This document shows positions 48,767 to 57,975 of a stretch of DNA of 64,000 nucleotides, piece after piece. The translations under genes and the position numbers were made by a program. How positions within the stretch are numbered: the stretch's first letter is position 1; every line of letters begins with the position of its first letter. The stretch lies in contig NZ_JACOFU010000002.1 of NCBI RefSeq assembly GCF_014284275.1, positions 418,623-482,622 on the forward strand, read 5' to 3'. Origin of the DNA: Affinundibacterium amnicola (GTDB taxonomy: Bacteria; Pseudomonadota; Gammaproteobacteria; Burkholderiales; Burkholderiaceae_D). The notes under the pieces were generated by a model. It saw only the letters and a list, made by a program, of their open reading frames with translations, made no database searches and was not told where the DNA came from.

Positions 48767-50005
48767 ATGCGTCATTTAAAATATTCACTCACTCTTATAG
48801 CTGCTGCGGTTCTTGCCGGATGTGGTGGCAGCGGCGGCGGCAGCGCAACCGATCCTGCACCGAAAATTAAATTTACTTCACAAGTTGCTTTTGGCGATAG
48901 TCTGAGTGATGTGGGTACTTACAAAGTTGGCACAGTTGCTGCACTCGGCGGTGGTAAATACACCATCAACAGCGCGACTGCAAAAAATTGGACTGAAATC
49001 GTCGCTGCCGATTTGGGCTTGCCTGCACCATGCGCAGCGCAAACAGGTCTCGAAGGTTTGGCTTCTCAAGGTTTTAATGTCCCAGTAAAAAATAACTCTG
49101 GCTGCACAGGCTACGCACAAGGCGGCGCACGAGTAACCAACCCAGTTGGACCTGGCAATAAATTATTAGGTGGAAATAACGCAATTTTGGGACAAATGAC
49201 AGTTCCTGTTGTTAAACAAATTCAAAATCATTTGGATGCGAATGGTGGTAAATTTTCAGGCACTGAAGTTGTATTTGTCAGCGGCGGCCCAAATGATGGC
49301 TTCATTCAAGCGAGCACTTTATCGGCAGCAGCAACAGCCGCTGCAACTGCCGCTGTGACAGCAGCAGTACCTGGTCAAATCCAAAAAGATATCGCAAGTG
49401 GCGTATGTAAGCCAACCGATGCTCAAGCAAGTAATTGTATTGCCGCAGCTGTTGCGACCTTAACACCAACAGTTGGTGCTCCGGCTGGTGCTGCTTATGC
49501 GAAAGCAAATGCGCAAACTTATGTTGATGCGATGGGTACAGCCGGTACAGAATTGGCTGGCTATGTCAACAACATGATTTTAGCGAAAGGGGCGAAATAC
49601 GTTGTGGTCGTCAACATGCCGGATTTGAGCAAAACGCCAGACGCCTTGAAACAATCTGCTGATACACAAACTCTGTTAAACGGCATGACAGTCACGTTCA
49701 ATGCGCGTTTATTAGCGGGCTTAGCGGGTAACGACAATGTCTTGTTTGTTGATCTGTTCACTCGCTTCCGCGATCACGCGGCTAATCCAAGTGCGTACGG
49801 TATTAGCAATGTCACGACACCAGCGTGTGACTTAACACCGGCAAAAAATCCTTTGGGATCTTCGTTGGTTTGTAGCGCGAACAACTTAATCGCTGGCGAC
49901 ACAAGCAAATACTATTTTGCCGACAACGTACATCCAACGCCACTTGGACAAGCTTTATTCGCTAGCTACATTTCAGACGAATTAGCCAAGCGTAAGTGGA
50001 AGTAA
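48767..50005 (+). CDS. SGNH/GDSL-family esterase lipoprotein
   Basis: Predicted secreted or outer-membrane lipase/esterase of 412 residues with a lipoprotein signal (LAGC, Cys19) and a Gly/Ser linker. Block I is AFGDSLSDVGTY with nucleophile Ser45. The oxyanion Asn lies in VSGGPNDGFIQ. Block V is DNVHPTPLGQALF with Asp386 and His389. An Ala-rich helical insertion (about 185-215) follows block III. It has no autotransporter domain. AGGAGA precedes the ATG and a terminator follows. Confidence 0.92.
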   Translation: MRHLKYSLTLIAAAVLAGCGGSGGGSATDPAPKIKFTSQVAFGDSLSDVGTYKVGTVAALGGGKYTINSATAKNWTEIVAADLGLPAPCAAQTGLEGLASQGFNVPVKNNSGCTGYAQGGARVTNPVGPGNKLLGGNNAILGQMTVPVVKQIQNHLDANGGKFSGTEVVFVSGGPNDGFIQASTLSAAATAAATAAVTAAVPGQIQKDIASGVCKPTDAQASNCIAAAVATLTPTVGAPAGAAYAKANAQTYVDAMGTAGTELAGYVNNMILAKGAKYVVVVNMPDLSKTPDALKQSADTQTLLNGMTVTFNARLLAGLAGNDNVLFVDLFTRFRDHAANPSAYGISNVTTPACDLTPAKNPLGSSLVCSANNLIAGDTSKYYFADNVHPTPLGQALFASYISDELAKRKWK

Positions 50006-50035
50006 TTTGAAGCGAAAATTACACTGACTTGATAC

Positions 50036-50066
50036 AAAAAAACGGGAAGTTCACTTCCCGTTTTTT
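50036..50066. terminator. Bidirectional terminator after the GDSL gene
   Basis: Arms AAAACGGGAAGT and ACTTCCCGTTTT with a two-base loop, flanked by A and T runs. Confidence 0.88.
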
Positions 50067-50110
50067 ATGCCTATTTAAACAAACTTAGCATCAACTAATA
50101 TCTGGTGCAC

Positions 50111-50575
50111 TCACTTTTGGTATGTTCGGACTAACAAGTGATCGACACTCAACTTACCTGCACCAAATATCATCAAAGCTAACAACAACATACCCCAATA
50201 AAAATGGTCATTCAAAGCTGCAGGACATTCCAAGTTCCATAAAATAGGGTACGACGCTACCGCCATTACATTCACCAACAATAAACCAAATGCAGATAAG
50301 CGAGAGAGTAAACCCAGCAACAATAAGCTCGCAAATACCAACTCAGCACCAGTTCCTGCATAGGCAGCTAATTCAGGCGACAATAAGGGCACCTGATACT
50401 CTTCTTGAAAAAGTGAGATTGTCGATGACCAATCATCTAGCTTACTCAGGGCAGACTTAAGAAACTGCCAGGCAACAAACCCACGCAATCCCAAACTAAA
50501 AATATCGCTGCAGTACTTGTGCAACAAGGTATCCAACTGCATAGCCAGTTGATGCGCTTTTAAAAATTGCTTCAT
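50111..50575 (-). CDS. DoxX-family membrane protein of the bufferin-like operon
   Basis: The protein is 154 residues with four membrane helices. DoxX features are LGLRGFVAWQFLKSALSKL, AGTGAELVFASLLLLGLLSR and the conserved NDHFYWGMLLLALMIFGAGK. It is the last gene of the operon, 55 bp after the DUF2063 gene. DoxX proteins often accompany DUF692/DUF2063/DUF2282 genes; their role there is not established, with membrane redox chemistry suggested. Confidence 0.9.
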   Translation of the reverse strand: MKQFLKAHQLAMQLDTLLHKYCSDIFSLGLRGFVAWQFLKSALSKLDDWSSTISLFQEEYQVPLLSPELAAYAGTGAELVFASLLLLGLLSRLSAFGLLLVNVMAVASYPILWNLECPAALNDHFYWGMLLLALMIFGAGKLSVDHLLVRTYQK

Positions 50576-50630
50576 AGATGTCCAAAACGATCAAAGTAGA
50601 GTTGTTTAGTCGAACATCAATCGACAATCC

Positions 50631-51422
50631 TTACATATCTGCCTTATAAAAATCACTAAAAGCACCCGCTGCGAAACACTTTGTCAGAGTTGCAGCAACA
50701 TCAAAATTTTTATCTAAGTCTAAGCCTGCATCTAAAGCTGCGGCCAAGGTTTGGCCTTGCTGCAATAGGGAAAGCACAACAAATTCCACCTGAGTAATCG
50801 CAGTGAGCTTAACGATCCAGTCGGGTCGGGTCACGAGTGCAAAACTAGCTGTCTCCAATACAAATTCAATTGACGATTCTTCTGCATCTAAGACCTGATC
50901 AAGGTGAGCTGCATAAACCTGAACTGCAGCACAATCAGACTGAAACAAGGATGCAGCTGGGTGCAATCGCAACGCGAATTCGGTTGCAGCAGGCCCGCAC
51001 GTACTCAAAAAATGTTGCATGTCCAAATTTTCGGCATCCGCACTGTAGTAAGCACGATGTACTTGCCATTCTAATTGGGCAACAGCACTGAAATAAGGAT
51101 AGGCTTTTACACTGCTTTCTTTGTGTAGAAAATCAGAGAAATATTGGCCGAATAGATTTAAGTCGCCAGACGAAGAGGGAAATTCTTGACCGTAAAGAAT
51201 CGCGAGCTGGTCAAAGAATTCACTTCCAACTAACTGCTCAATGACTGGGAACGCATTGCGCAAAGAATTACTCCAAATCGCATGCAAATTGCCTCGATAA
51301 ATTCCAGCACGTTCTGCCAAGAGTTCTGCGTCACCAACAAACAAGGGATCTGGTACTGAAATCTCCTCGGCCAACAACATGGCCGCGAAACGATGCTGGG
51401 TCAGTTCGAGTTCGTCATCCAT
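50631..51422 (-). CDS. DUF2063 partner protein (BufC/HvfC type)
   Basis: The protein is 263 residues from the ATG at 51422, which overlaps the end of the DUF692 gene by 8 bases; an upstream in-frame extension to 51512 runs inside that gene and is rejected. The N-terminal DUF2063 domain has QHRFAAMLLAEE, RAGIYRGNLHAIWSNSLRNA, FPVIEQLVG and FFDQLAILYGQEFPSSSGDL. The C-terminal part has LEWQVHRAYYSADA and FVVLSLLQQGQTL. In characterised systems this protein helps the DUF692 enzyme recognise or modify the precursor peptide. The overlap implies coupled translation and complex formation. Confidence 0.92.
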   Translation of the reverse strand: MDDELELTQHRFAAMLLAEEISVPDPLFVGDAELLAERAGIYRGNLHAIWSNSLRNAFPVIEQLVGSEFFDQLAILYGQEFPSSSGDLNLFGQYFSDFLHKESSVKAYPYFSAVAQLEWQVHRAYYSADAENLDMQHFLSTCGPAATEFALRLHPAASLFQSDCAAVQVYAAHLDQVLDAEESSIEFVLETASFALVTRPDWIVKLTAITQVEFVVLSLLQQGQTLAAALDAGLDLDKNFDVAATLTKCFAAGAFSDFYKADM

Positions 51423-52254
51423 ACTTAGCACCATCAAGCTGTCGACAAGCGTTAATCTTTTTGGCTTCATTGAGTAATACTGACAACGCAGGTATCTGCG
51501 TATCCCACTCAATCAAAGTTGGAATAGAAGCACTCACGGTGCGACAAAGTTCTTGATATAAATCCCAGACAGCTGGGTCAACACAGCTTCCATGATCATC
51601 GATAACACTATGTGCTAATTTCGTATGCCCGGCTAAATGGACTTCACCGATAATATTGTGAGGTAATTGCGCAAAAGCAGTAATCGCCTGACGCGCATCT
51701 TCTTGATGATTACATTGATTAACGTAGAGATTATTCACATCCAATAAAATCCCGCACCCTGTACGCTGACTCAGCGCGATCAGAAACTCGGATTCAGACA
51801 TGACGTCATCTGCAAAACGTAGGTACGTGGACACATTTTCGACCAGAATCTGACGCTGCAAAAAGCTCTGCATAAAATCAACACGCTCAGTGACTAATTT
51901 CAATGCTTGGTCTGAAAGCGTCAGTGGTAACAGATCATTCAAATGCCGGCCTGAAATACTACCCCAACATAAATGCTCTGAAACCAATGCGGGCTGCACT
52001 CTATCAATTAAACGCTTTAACTTGCGCAGATGTATTTCTTGTGCCGAATGAACCGAACCTAAACCTAGGCCGACACCATGTAAACTAATTGGATAGCGTT
52101 GTGCTAATTGATCCAAGACAAAAAGGTCGAAGCCGCCATCACCAAAATAGTTTTCGGAATGGACTTCGAGCCAGTCTATCTCTACCGGTTCATGAAGAAA
52201 ATCACGATAGTGAGGGGTGCGCAAGCCTATGCCGTTACCGAAAAGTCGTTTCAT
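51415..52254 (-). CDS. DUF692 MNIO enzyme (BufB/HvfB type)
   Basis: The 279-residue protein belongs to the multinuclear non-heme iron-dependent oxidative enzyme family (DUF692), related to MbnB of methanobactin synthesis. Visible features are GIGLRTPHYRDFL, WLEVHSENYFGDGG, ISLHGVGLGLGSV, LVSEHLCWGSISGRHLNDLL, ILVENVSTYLRF, GCGILLDVNNLYVNQCNH, GEVHLAGHT and VIDDHGSCVD. They supply the His, Asp and Glu residues that bind the iron cluster. Members convert cysteines of a partner peptide to sulfur-containing heterocycles. The likely substrate is the four-Cys peptide encoded 29 bp upstream. The ribosome site is weak. Confidence 0.94.
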   Translation of the reverse strand: MKRLFGNGIGLRTPHYRDFLHEPVEIDWLEVHSENYFGDGGFDLFVLDQLAQRYPISLHGVGLGLGSVHSAQEIHLRKLKRLIDRVQPALVSEHLCWGSISGRHLNDLLPLTLSDQALKLVTERVDFMQSFLQRQILVENVSTYLRFADDVMSESEFLIALSQRTGCGILLDVNNLYVNQCNHQEDARQAITAFAQLPHNIIGEVHLAGHTKLAHSVIDDHGSCVDPAVWDLYQELCRTVSASIPTLIEWDTQIPALSVLLNEAKKINACRQLDGAKYG

Positions 52255-52283
52255 AGGCTTGCAATAAAAATAGTCGGTGTAAG

Positions 52284-52556
52284 TTAAGCTTTGGGAGCTG
52301 CTAATTTACCACCCATTTTTTCACAAGTACCTGCAGGTACTTTCTTCCATTCATTTGGATCCATATCTTTTTTTGCCTGACCAGCACATGAATGACTGCC
52401 GCTCTTTGTTGCACAATCATTTTGACCTGCCTTCGCAATGCCATAGCATTTCTCAGTTTTTGCTGGTGCATCCATTTTTTTTGCGTCTTGTGCCATAACA
52501 GTTGCAGAACCCATCAAGCCAGCTAAAGCCACTGCGATCATCGCTTTATTACTCAT
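52284..52556 (-). CDS. DUF2282 secreted Cys peptide, predicted bufferin-like RiPP precursor
   Basis: The protein is 90 residues from the ATG at 52556 (GGAGA 6 bases upstream). A Sec signal peptide (about 1-22) is followed by a Lys-rich linker and the DUF2282 core with four Cys: Cys37 in [13 protein letters not shown], Cys48, Cys57 in SHSC and Cys78 in [11 protein letters not shown]. This matches the bufferin BufA1/HvfA type, whose cysteines are modified by the DUF692 enzyme and which bind copper outside the cytoplasm. Exported RiPPs with a Sec signal in place of a leader peptide are a hallmark of this group. It is first in the operon. Copper binding here is inferred from family. Confidence 0.92.
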   Translation of the reverse strand: MSNKAMIAVALAGLMGSATVMAQDAKKMDAPAKTEKCYGIAKAGQNDCATKSGSHSCAGQAKKDMDPNEWKKVPAGTCEKMGGKLAAPKA

Positions 52557-52783
52557 TATCTTCTCCAAACAGTAAAATTAAATTTGTCTCAATAGATTTT
52601 ATTGAGACACTAAACTAGACTACAAGCAGTAGTCGGCCAAACCACAAAATCCTTACAAACACTTTTTAAAAATGGATTATTTTTTGATTCTGCCTCGTTT
52701 TACACAACGAGTAAAGAATAAAAAACGGATCAAGAAATAGTGTATCCTGCCGATTTTATTGGCCGAATTCTGATTGGATAATT

Positions 52784-53002
52784 ATGCAAGAAATCTCTTT
52801 CGCCGTAAGGGGTGAATACGTCGAGTTAAATCAACTGTTAAAGTTAGTTGGATTATGCGATAGCGGTGGCGCGGGCAAAGTCATTGTTGCCAGTGGTGAC
52901 GTGATAGTCGATGGAAAGCAGGAGCTACGAAAAACCGCAAAAATTCGCCCAGGACAGCAAGTTAGTCTGGGCGATATCACGATTCGTGTTACGACTGAAT
53001 AA
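52784..53002 (+). CDS. S4-domain RNA-binding protein (YbcJ type)
   Basis: The protein is 72 residues and consists almost only of an S4 domain: FAVRGEYVELNQLLKLVGLC, DSGGAGKVIVASGDVIVDGK and RKTAKIRPGQQVSLGD. This is the pattern of the small YbcJ-like family, which binds RNA; the target is unknown. It is divergent from the bufferin-like operon. Confidence 0.9.
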   Translation: MQEISFAVRGEYVELNQLLKLVGLCDSGGAGKVIVASGDVIVDGKQELRKTAKIRPGQQVSLGDITIRVTTE

Positions 53003-53033
53003 ATCTGTTTTTAGAAGCAACCGTGTATTAAAC

Positions 53034-53471
53034 TTAGGCAGGCAGTGCGCTTGCCTTTTCTTTATCTCTGACCGCGATTTGATTAGTGATCATGAATTGC
53101 GCGAGCATATTATCCATCGTGTCTACATGATGTTCAAACCAGAGAGGCAACTCTTCTGCCAAGCTTTGTCCCAAATCATGTTCACCAGAAGCATATCGAC
53201 GCCGCACTTCCTGCATAACCTGCAACACCGCATCATGCTCACCCTGATGACAACCAGCTGGTGGAAACGCAAAATCACGCATCCAATTATTTTCTTGTTC
53301 AAAGTGCTCAATAGAATGTGCAATCAAGGCATCTAAACGCTCTAAAAATGGAGTATCAGTCTCACTTAAAGATAATGCAGCGCAGAGCGTGACAAATTCT
53401 TGGTGCGTTTCATCCATTACTTCATGTTTTAAACTTAAGCGATCAGACCAAGCCCAATTTTGTGTCGACAT
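53034..53471 (-). CDS. Bacteriohemerythrin
   Basis: Single-domain hemerythrin of 145 residues that should bind O2 at a di-iron site. Expected ligands are His23 (DETHQEF), His56 and Glu60 (HSIEHFEQEN), His75 and His79 (HQGEHD), His115 and Asp120 (WFEHHVDTMD), all present. WSDRLSLKHEVMDETHQ at the N-terminus is typical. It could act in oxygen or iron sensing or storage. A poly-T-rich AT stretch precedes the start. Confidence 0.93.
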   Translation of the reverse strand: MSTQNWAWSDRLSLKHEVMDETHQEFVTLCAALSLSETDTPFLERLDALIAHSIEHFEQENNWMRDFAFPPAGCHQGEHDAVLQVMQEVRRRYASGEHDLGQSLAEELPLWFEHHVDTMDNMLAQFMITNQIAVRDKEKASALPA

Positions 53472-53620
53472 ATTTTTTCCTTTTTTTACGGCTTAGTTAA
53501 ATCGTATTAATTTAATCAAGTTCGATAGTGAATTCATAGTGGACGCAATTATTACGCAACTCAAAAAAATTTGCTTGAACTAAGTCAAGATGGATGTTTT
53601 CGAAACCAAAATACAAATAA

Positions 53621-53644
53621 AAACAGCGCTAAAGAGCGCTGTTT
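53621..53644 (-). terminator. Probable terminator after the YjfB-like gene
   Basis: Perfect stem AAACAGCGCT / AGCGCTGTTT with loop AAAG; on the minus strand it is followed by a T-rich tract. Confidence 0.7.
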
Positions 53645-53723
53645 AAATGATACTACTGAAGCTATTGAATCGAATTTACTACCCAGTTTTAATTGCAATT
53701 ATTTTTGCAATATAAATGATAAG

Positions 53724-53927
53724 CTATGCAGTTGTATTAATATTACGACCCAAATTTGGCGGTAAATTAGGTACATTTGCACTCGAATTCGGGATAGCTT
53801 CAATCAATGCAGTTGCACTTTCCTCACTGACTTCAAGTGCTTTTTTCAACACGGCAATACTGACTTCTTGTCTTACACCGACATCAGCAATTGTGGTTGC
53901 AGATCTTGCAATTCCAGATACGTCCAT
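53724..53927 (-). CDS. YjfB-family small protein (putative motility protein)
   Basis: The protein is 67 residues; AGGAG lies 7-8 bases before the ATG. The pattern MDVSGIARSATTIADVGVRQ, then VSIAVLKKALEVSEESATAL and LIEAIPN, matches the small YjfB family (MDxSgIAs.At...q....v.vLKKAldxq...A..Ll.alP). The family is annotated as putative motility proteins, with weak experimental support. No flagellar gene is nearby. Confidence 0.82.
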   Translation of the reverse strand: MDVSGIARSATTIADVGVRQEVSIAVLKKALEVSEESATALIEAIPNSSANVPNLPPNLGRNINTTA

Positions 53928-54081
53928 GACAATTCTCCTTATCTACAACTTTGTTATCGGCTGAGATTAAGAGTTTCTTTAGGCCTTCCGAAAAAAAATT
54001 CAAAATAAAGTGCTCACATAAAAAAATCGATAGACCCTGAGTAATTTGAATTCGCTTTGCGTCGCACTTAGTTTGCACTTA

Positions 54082-54618
54082 TTACACTGAAATAGCGCTG
54101 AAATAACGCTGCGATGCTAGTCCTTGTTGAATCCAACTGAGAATTGCTTGTTGATCGTTCAAGTTCAACCAACTAATTTCCTGATCGCAATCAACTGGCC
54201 TGTCCACATCAGAAGCAACCGCAATGATATTCGGGTCGTCCAGATAAATGGCTGGCTTTCCTAAGCTAGGCCGATAAATTTCCAACTTGCAGATGTTTGC
54301 CCACTTGTAGCCTTCAACCAAAACCAAATCAACTGGATCTAACTTAGACAACAATTCAGCTAGTTCGGGTTCTGACTTCGCCCTCAACTCATTCACGATC
54401 GCATAACGAAAAGGAGATGCCAACAATACTTGTGAGGCTCCTGCGTGACGCAGCTTGGCACTGTCTTTATGCGCGGGCTCCAGCGTAACGTCATGATGAC
54501 TATGCTTCACGACGTTCACGGTTGTACCCAACTTCACTAACTCTGCGATTAGGTACTCAAGCAAAGTTGTCTTACCACTACCGGACCAGCCGACCACTCC
54601 TAAAATCGCTGCATACAT
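54082..54618 (-). CDS. mobB: Molybdopterin-guanine dinucleotide biosynthesis adaptor MobB
   Basis: GTP-binding protein that assists MobA in attaching GMP to molybdopterin. The protein is 178 residues from the ATG at 54618; an upstream ATG at 54636 lies at the edge of a terminator stem and is less likely. Walker A is GVVGWSGSGKTTLLEYLI. VVKHSHHDVTLEPAHKDSAK and DLVLVEGYKWANICKLEIYR are the usual MobB motifs. No other molybdenum-cofactor gene is in the window. Confidence 0.93.
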   Translation of the reverse strand: MYAAILGVVGWSGSGKTTLLEYLIAELVKLGTTVNVVKHSHHDVTLEPAHKDSAKLRHAGASQVLLASPFRYAIVNELRAKSEPELAELLSKLDPVDLVLVEGYKWANICKLEIYRPSLGKPAIYLDDPNIIAVASDVDRPVDCDQEISWLNLNDQQAILSWIQQGLASQRYFSAISV

Positions 54619-54636
54619 AATGAAGCCCTTAAACAT

Positions 54637-54670
54637 AAAAGGGAAAGTATACCGAAATACTTTCCCTTTT
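54637..54670 (-). terminator. Terminator after ppc
   Basis: Arms AAAAGGGAAAGTAT (54637-54650) and ATACTTTCCCTTTT (54657-54670) form a perfect hairpin between ppc and mobB. Confidence 0.85.
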
Positions 54671-54746
54671 TTTACGCTCTTACTTGCTATTACTTACTCT
54701 TGCTGCGGCATACTTACTTCAAATCAAGAATGCATCCCAAAGAAAC

Positions 54747-57503
54747 TTATCCACTATTTCTCAGCCCAGCCGCAATACCATTGATTGACAAGTGAATTCC
54801 GCGGCGTACACGTTCATCTTCGTCCCCCTGACGATAACGTTTCAATAACTCCACTTGTACGTGATTCAAAGGCGACAGATAAGGGAAACGATTGACGATA
54901 GAACGTTTGAGCAAGGGATTATCAGACAATAGATCATCGCGACCAGAAATCTGTTTCAGAACGGCGATAGTCAAAGCATGCTCCGCTTCTAGACGCGGGA
55001 AAATACGATTGCGCAATTCCTCGTCTTTGACCAATTGCGCATAACGACTCGCAATGCCTATGTCGCTCTTCGCCAAGACCATTTCCATATTCGACAACAC
55101 CGTGGAGAAGAACGACCAGTCTTTAAACATCGCTTGTAAAGTCGGCAAACCATGTTGAGGATTCGCATCCAAATACTGCTTTACTGCACTACCGAAACCA
55201 AACCAGCCCGGCAACATTAAACGACATTGTGACCAACTAAATACCCAAGGAATCGCGCGCAAATCTTCAATAGCTGTCGACTTCTTACGCGATGCTGGAC
55301 GGCTACCAATATTCAAACCAGCGATTTCAGAAATGACTGTCGATTCCCAGAAATACTGTTCAAAGCCATCCGTCTCATACACCATATTGCGATAGGCTTT
55401 GAAAGCGTTTTCGGACAAAGCTTCCATGGTTTTGAGGAACTCTGGACGTGGTGCCAATTCGGTATGCGCGAGCAAACTTGCTTCCATCGTTGCGGCTGCT
55501 AAGACTTCCAAATTACGACGCCCTACTTCGGGATTTGCATATTTTGCGGTGATAACTTCGCCTTGTTCTGTCAAACGAATCTGGCCTTGTACTGCACCTG
55601 CAGGTTGCGCCAAAATCGCTTGATAACTAGGACCGCCGCCGCGACCAACTGAACCGCCACGGCCATGGAACAAACGCAAACGCACTTGATGCTTAGCGAA
55701 TATTTCGACCAGGTCAATTTCAGCTTTATACAATTCCCAGCCTGAAGTTAAGAAGCCGCCATCTTTATTACTATCGGAATAACCGAGCATGACTTCTTGG
55801 GCATTATTGCGACTCGCTAGCAAACGTGCATAAGCCGGAATGCCGAACAATCTATCCATCGCAGGTGCACTGTTTTGCAAATCGCCTATCGTTTCAAATA
55901 ACGGAATGATATTCACATCGAGACGAGCTTCAGCCGGATGTAATAGACCAGATTCCTTCAACAACAAAGCGAGTTCCAACATATCGGAAACGCCATCCGT
56001 TTTCGAGATAATACAATTCGGCACCGCGCCTTTGCCGTAACGCTGTTGCGCAGTGCACGCGGCGCGATAAATAGCGAGCTCAGATTGTGTTTCATCTGAA
56101 TACGTCAAGTACGGTGATGCTAATGGACGCGAAGAACTGATTTCGGCAATCAATACTTCTATACGCTGATCTTCATTGAGATCGAGATATTTCAATGACG
56201 GGTTCGCCGCTTGCAACAATTCGGCAACCACACGCTCATGTACGTCAGAGTTTTGACGCAAGTCGATAGGTGCAAGGTAGAAGCCAAACACGCGAACCGC
56301 ACGACGCAAATGACGCAAACGCCCACGTGTAATACCTATCGAACCATTATCCGATAAAGATTGATGAATGATGTCGAGATCCGCGACTAATTCTTCAGCA
56401 TTGGCATACGCATCGGCAATCCCGCATGGCGCGATCACGGGATCTAATCCTAGCAAGTTCTTAAACGTACTCGCCAAGCGCGCATACACGCCACTCACAG
56501 CCAAACGATATGGCTCATCTGCACGATGTGGTGAATGATCTGGCGAACGCTCAGAAAGTGCTACCAATTCAGGCGACACTTTCACCAGCAAAGTTGCCAT
56601 CGACAATTGAGAACCTAGCGTATGTAATTCTTCCAAATAGAATTTGAATGCACGCGTGGATTGCATCGTTAGAGTTTTTTCTAAAACGCTGGCTGTGACA
56701 AAGGGATTACCATCACGATCACCACCTATCCAACTGCCTAAACGCATGAAGCTCGGCAACTCCGTCTTTTCAAAACGTTGATCTTTACTTGCTAGTAGAT
56801 CTTCTAATCCTGCATACAAATGCGGCAACTCACGCAAGAATGTGTAATCGTAAAAACTCAAACCATTTTCGACTTCATCGAGCACCGACAATTTCGACAT
56901 ACGCAGCATACGGGTCTGCCACAAAGTTAACACCGCACGTTGCAATGCATCTTCGTTCGCACGTGATTCTTCAGGTGTCAATTGCATACGGTCACGTTCA
57001 TCGAGCAAGCGCGTGATTACCATCTGGCAATTCAAAATACTCTTACGCTGCACTTCGGTTGGATGCGCAGTCAATACAGGACTAACCTCGGCGGTTTGAA
57101 AGAAAGTATTCAAATTCTCCGCACCATTCTCACTGGCAAAAAGTGTTTCGATCGTGTGCGCCAAGCTACCGCGACGTGGGGCAGAGCCAGCGATCAAGTG
57201 AGCGCGAGTACGGCGGATATGATGTTGATCTTCAGCCAGATTCACCAAATGCGAGAAATAACTAAAAGCGCGAATCAGGTGTGTGGTTTGATCGTTAGTT
57301 AAAGTATCGAGCGTATTTTCCAGCTCAGCACGAGCCGCGACATCTGCGTCGCGACGAAAACGAATCGAATTTTGACGTACGGTTTCAATCAGAGAAAATA
57401 CTTCTTCACCATGTTGGTGTCTAACCGTGTCACCCAAAATGCGGCCAAGGCGGCGGATGTCTTCACGGAGGCTCTGGTCTTTATCGTCAGCGATATCGTT
57501 CAT
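54747..57503 (-). CDS. ppc: Phosphoenolpyruvate carboxylase
   Basis: Replenishes oxaloacetate from phosphoenolpyruvate and bicarbonate. The 918-residue length is standard. Active-site motifs are [15 protein letters not shown] (catalytic His), [35 protein letters not shown] and [17 protein letters not shown]. The C-terminal allosteric and substrate end is [11 protein letters not shown], matching the conserved C-terminal NTG-type end. It is downstream of pgi on the same strand, separated by a long palindrome. Confidence 0.97.
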   Translation of the reverse strand: MNDIADDKDQSLREDIRRLGRILGDTVRHQHGEEVFSLIETVRQNSIRFRRDADVAARAELENTLDTLTNDQTTHLIRAFSYFSHLVNLAEDQHHIRRTRAHLIAGSAPRRGSLAHTIETLFASENGAENLNTFFQTAEVSPVLTAHPTEVQRKSILNCQMVITRLLDERDRMQLTPEESRANEDALQRAVLTLWQTRMLRMSKLSVLDEVENGLSFYDYTFLRELPHLYAGLEDLLASKDQRFEKTELPSFMRLGSWIGGDRDGNPFVTASVLEKTLTMQSTRAFKFYLEELHTLGSQLSMATLLVKVSPELVALSERSPDHSPHRADEPYRLAVSGVYARLASTFKNLLGLDPVIAPCGIADAYANAEELVADLDIIHQSLSDNGSIGITRGRLRHLRRAVRVFGFYLAPIDLRQNSDVHERVVAELLQAANPSLKYLDLNEDQRIEVLIAEISSSRPLASPYLTYSDETQSELAIYRAACTAQQRYGKGAVPNCIISKTDGVSDMLELALLLKESGLLHPAEARLDVNIIPLFETIGDLQNSAPAMDRLFGIPAYARLLASRNNAQEVMLGYSDSNKDGGFLTSGWELYKAEIDLVEIFAKHQVRLRLFHGRGGSVGRGGGPSYQAILAQPAGAVQGQIRLTEQGEVITAKYANPEVGRRNLEVLAAATMEASLLAHTELAPRPEFLKTMEALSENAFKAYRNMVYETDGFEQYFWESTVISEIAGLNIGSRPASRKKSTAIEDLRAIPWVFSWSQCRLMLPGWFGFGSAVKQYLDANPQHGLPTLQAMFKDWSFFSTVLSNMEMVLAKSDIGIASRYAQLVKDEELRNRIFPRLEAEHALTIAVLKQISGRDDLLSDNPLLKRSIVNRFPYLSPLNHVQVELLKRYRQGDEDERVRRGIHLSINGIAAGLRNSG

Positions 57504-57804
57504 GATCGTGTTTTTCAGTAAATTCTAAAATGAAGGTAAAACGAGGGTAAATAAGGAAAACCGCAAGTGTAGGGGAAACCCGTGCACAAAAAAGTCAAAA
57601 CATCTTAACAAAGCTCATAGCACTACGGCAGGTATATCAGCTTCGTTCAATATAAATCAAATACATATAGCTAAGTTCAAGGGTCATGACTGCTTAACGA
57701 ATCTGCATCAACTCCATGACTTCTAAAGTTATCGTTCGCTGAATCATCTATCCCTAACTCGCTTACGAACATAGGTATATGCACAAGTTGAGACACGATG
57801 AATA
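57504..57804. other. Intergenic region upstream of ppc
   Basis: Spacer holding the ppc promoter region. No gene or RNA was recognised. The long palindrome at 57805-57914 is listed separately. Confidence 0.45.
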
Positions 57805-57914
57805 CTCCTTCCCCTTCAAGGGGAAGGCTGGGATGGGGATGGGTTTCGATCAAAAGTACAGCTTTACCAACGAAAACCCATCCCCTCCCTAACCCTCCCC
57901 TTGAAAGGGAGGGA
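57805..57914. repeat. Long intergenic palindrome (about 110 bp)
   Basis: The left arm carries CTTCCCCTTCAAGGGGAAGG then GGGATGGGGATGGGTTTCG. The right arm carries CGAAAACCCATCCCCTCCC then CCCTCCCCTTGAAAGGGAGG. The arms are largely complementary, and each end carries its own small palindrome (CCCTTCAAGGG; CCCCTTGAAAGGG). This type of G/C-skewed palindrome is a dispersed intergenic repeat in many bacterial genomes. It lies between pgi and ppc. Confidence 0.8.
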
Positions 57915-57975
57915 ACTTATAGCGTCGCTCAAGCTTGTATAGATACACCGTGGTTTGTTGGAGCGGGAACGTCAT

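Noticed and set aside
51423-51512. N-terminal extension of the DUF2063 gene
   Set aside because: It lies wholly inside the DUF692 gene and its residues do not resemble DUF2063; the ATG at 51422 fits the family start.
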